Of a DNA stretch of 64,000 bases, positions 63,660 to 64,000 are shown one piece after another. The translations under genes and the position numbers were made by a program. The stretch is from Dyella mobilis (GTDB taxonomy: Bacteria; Pseudomonadota; Gammaproteobacteria; Xanthomonadales; Rhodanobacteraceae), in assembly GCF_016904945.1 (NCBI RefSeq), contig NZ_JADIKF010000037.1:310001-374000 (forward strand), written 5' to 3'. The notes below the pieces were generated by a model, which did no database searches, had not been told where the DNA came from, and saw nothing but the letters and a program-made list of their open reading frames with translations. The number at the start of each line of letters is the position of its first letter. Position 1 is the first letter of the stretch.

Positions 63660-64000
63660 TGCAAGGATGAGCATTTCGCGCGCTTCGTCGCGCTGGATCT
63701 CAACCTTCCGATGGGATGCGGGATTCTTGTAGCTGCCTATGGCGCCGGTCATCAGATTCATCAGTGCGACCCTCTCACCGCGTTCCAGTGTCCTATCTGT
63801 CAGAGGGCCTTCGTCAGGATGGAATGCGGCACTCATTAGCGGAACACCGATCCTGTCGGCGCCATAGTTGCCGGCCGCACGTGTCGTTACTTCAAGAGCC
63901 TTGAAGGCTTCGAACACAGCTGTCTCGAAGCGCCCCTGCATGAACAGGGGGCGAGCGTCCCGCAGAAGCGTCGGATGCAGGAAAGCGCTCGGCAATAGTT
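63573..64000 (-). CDS. TIGR02391 (Ymh)-like protein, partial
   Basis: The frame is open to the right window edge, so the N-terminus is missing. The 140 or so visible residues carry LHPTLLRDARPLFMQGRFETAVFEAFKALEVTTRAAG, GVPLMSAAFHPDEGPL, and RVALMNLMTGAIGSYKNPASHR. This matches the C-terminal domain of the TIGR02391 (Ymh) family, with a HEPN-like helical look and a conserved KNPxSH motif. Such proteins occur in mobile and defence-rich regions; their function is not established. The stop abuts repeat copy 6. Confidence 0.7.
   Translation of the reverse strand, partial: LLPSAFLHPTLLRDARPLFMQGRFETAVFEAFKALEVTTRAAGNYGADRIGVPLMSAAFHPDEGPLTDRTLERGERVALMNLMTGAIGSYKNPASHRKVEIQRDEAREMLILASHLLKIIDARLAAIQEKAVQGSAPALGG

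Overview
The window looks like a chromosomal segment of a GC-rich gammaproteobacterium of the order Xanthomonadales, most likely Rhodanobacteraceae (Dyella/Rhodanobacter/Luteibacter-like). This rests on the gene families and the style of intergenic hairpins; the genus is an inference. No rRNA, tRNA, CRISPR array or transposase was seen.

Positions 1-24.4 kb are housekeeping. They begin with the end of an M1 aminopeptidase, followed by an alpha/beta hydrolase, an ICMT-like methyltransferase, a YgjP-like metallopeptidase, rdgC, tyrB, ttcA, a YdcH-family gene, an acetyltransferase, pssA and a MarR regulator. The centrepiece is a 12.8-kb branched-chain amino acid super-operon, leuA-ilvE-leuC-leuD-leuB-ilvD-ilvC-(VOC gene)-ilvG-ilvM-ilvA, with mostly overlapping stop and start codons. 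A complete transcription attenuator precedes it: a sigma70-like promoter, a leader peptide with a Leu/Ile/Val run, an antiterminator arm and an intrinsic terminator. The operon covers isoleucine, valine and leucine synthesis except for any genes elsewhere on the chromosome. A FosX-like gene and ubiA close the section.

Positions 24.5-29.7 kb hold small exported proteins: a CsgG / DUF4810 / DUF799 lipoprotein trio, two small cytoplasmic proteins, a membrane protein and a small lipoprotein.

Positions 29.9-43.4 kb form a contact-dependent inhibition (two-partner secretion) locus on the minus strand in cdiB-cdiA-immunity order. The 3134-residue CdiA ends in what looks like a lipase-type alpha/beta-hydrolase toxin, and the next gene encodes a lipoprotein that could be a periplasmic immunity protein. 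Beyond it lies a row of displaced CdiA C-termini and immunity-like genes. The right side of the locus abuts a 5'-truncated comF.

Positions 44.2-54.7 kb resemble a defence island of lower and mixed base composition. It holds a 1255-residue protein of unknown family, a 464-residue cytoplasmic alpha/beta hydrolase and, divergently, a 1368-residue protein combining a Cap4/DUF4297-like nuclease domain with a STAND-type NTPase and a long helical C-terminus (Avs-like architecture). A small Cys/His protein follows convergently.

Positions 54.8-59.4 kb hold an exported RHS/YD-repeat protein with a two-helix membrane protein behind it. Positions 60-64 kb carry small hypothetical genes and a serine hydrolase, separated by six copies of a 24-bp imperfect palindrome, all in one orientation.
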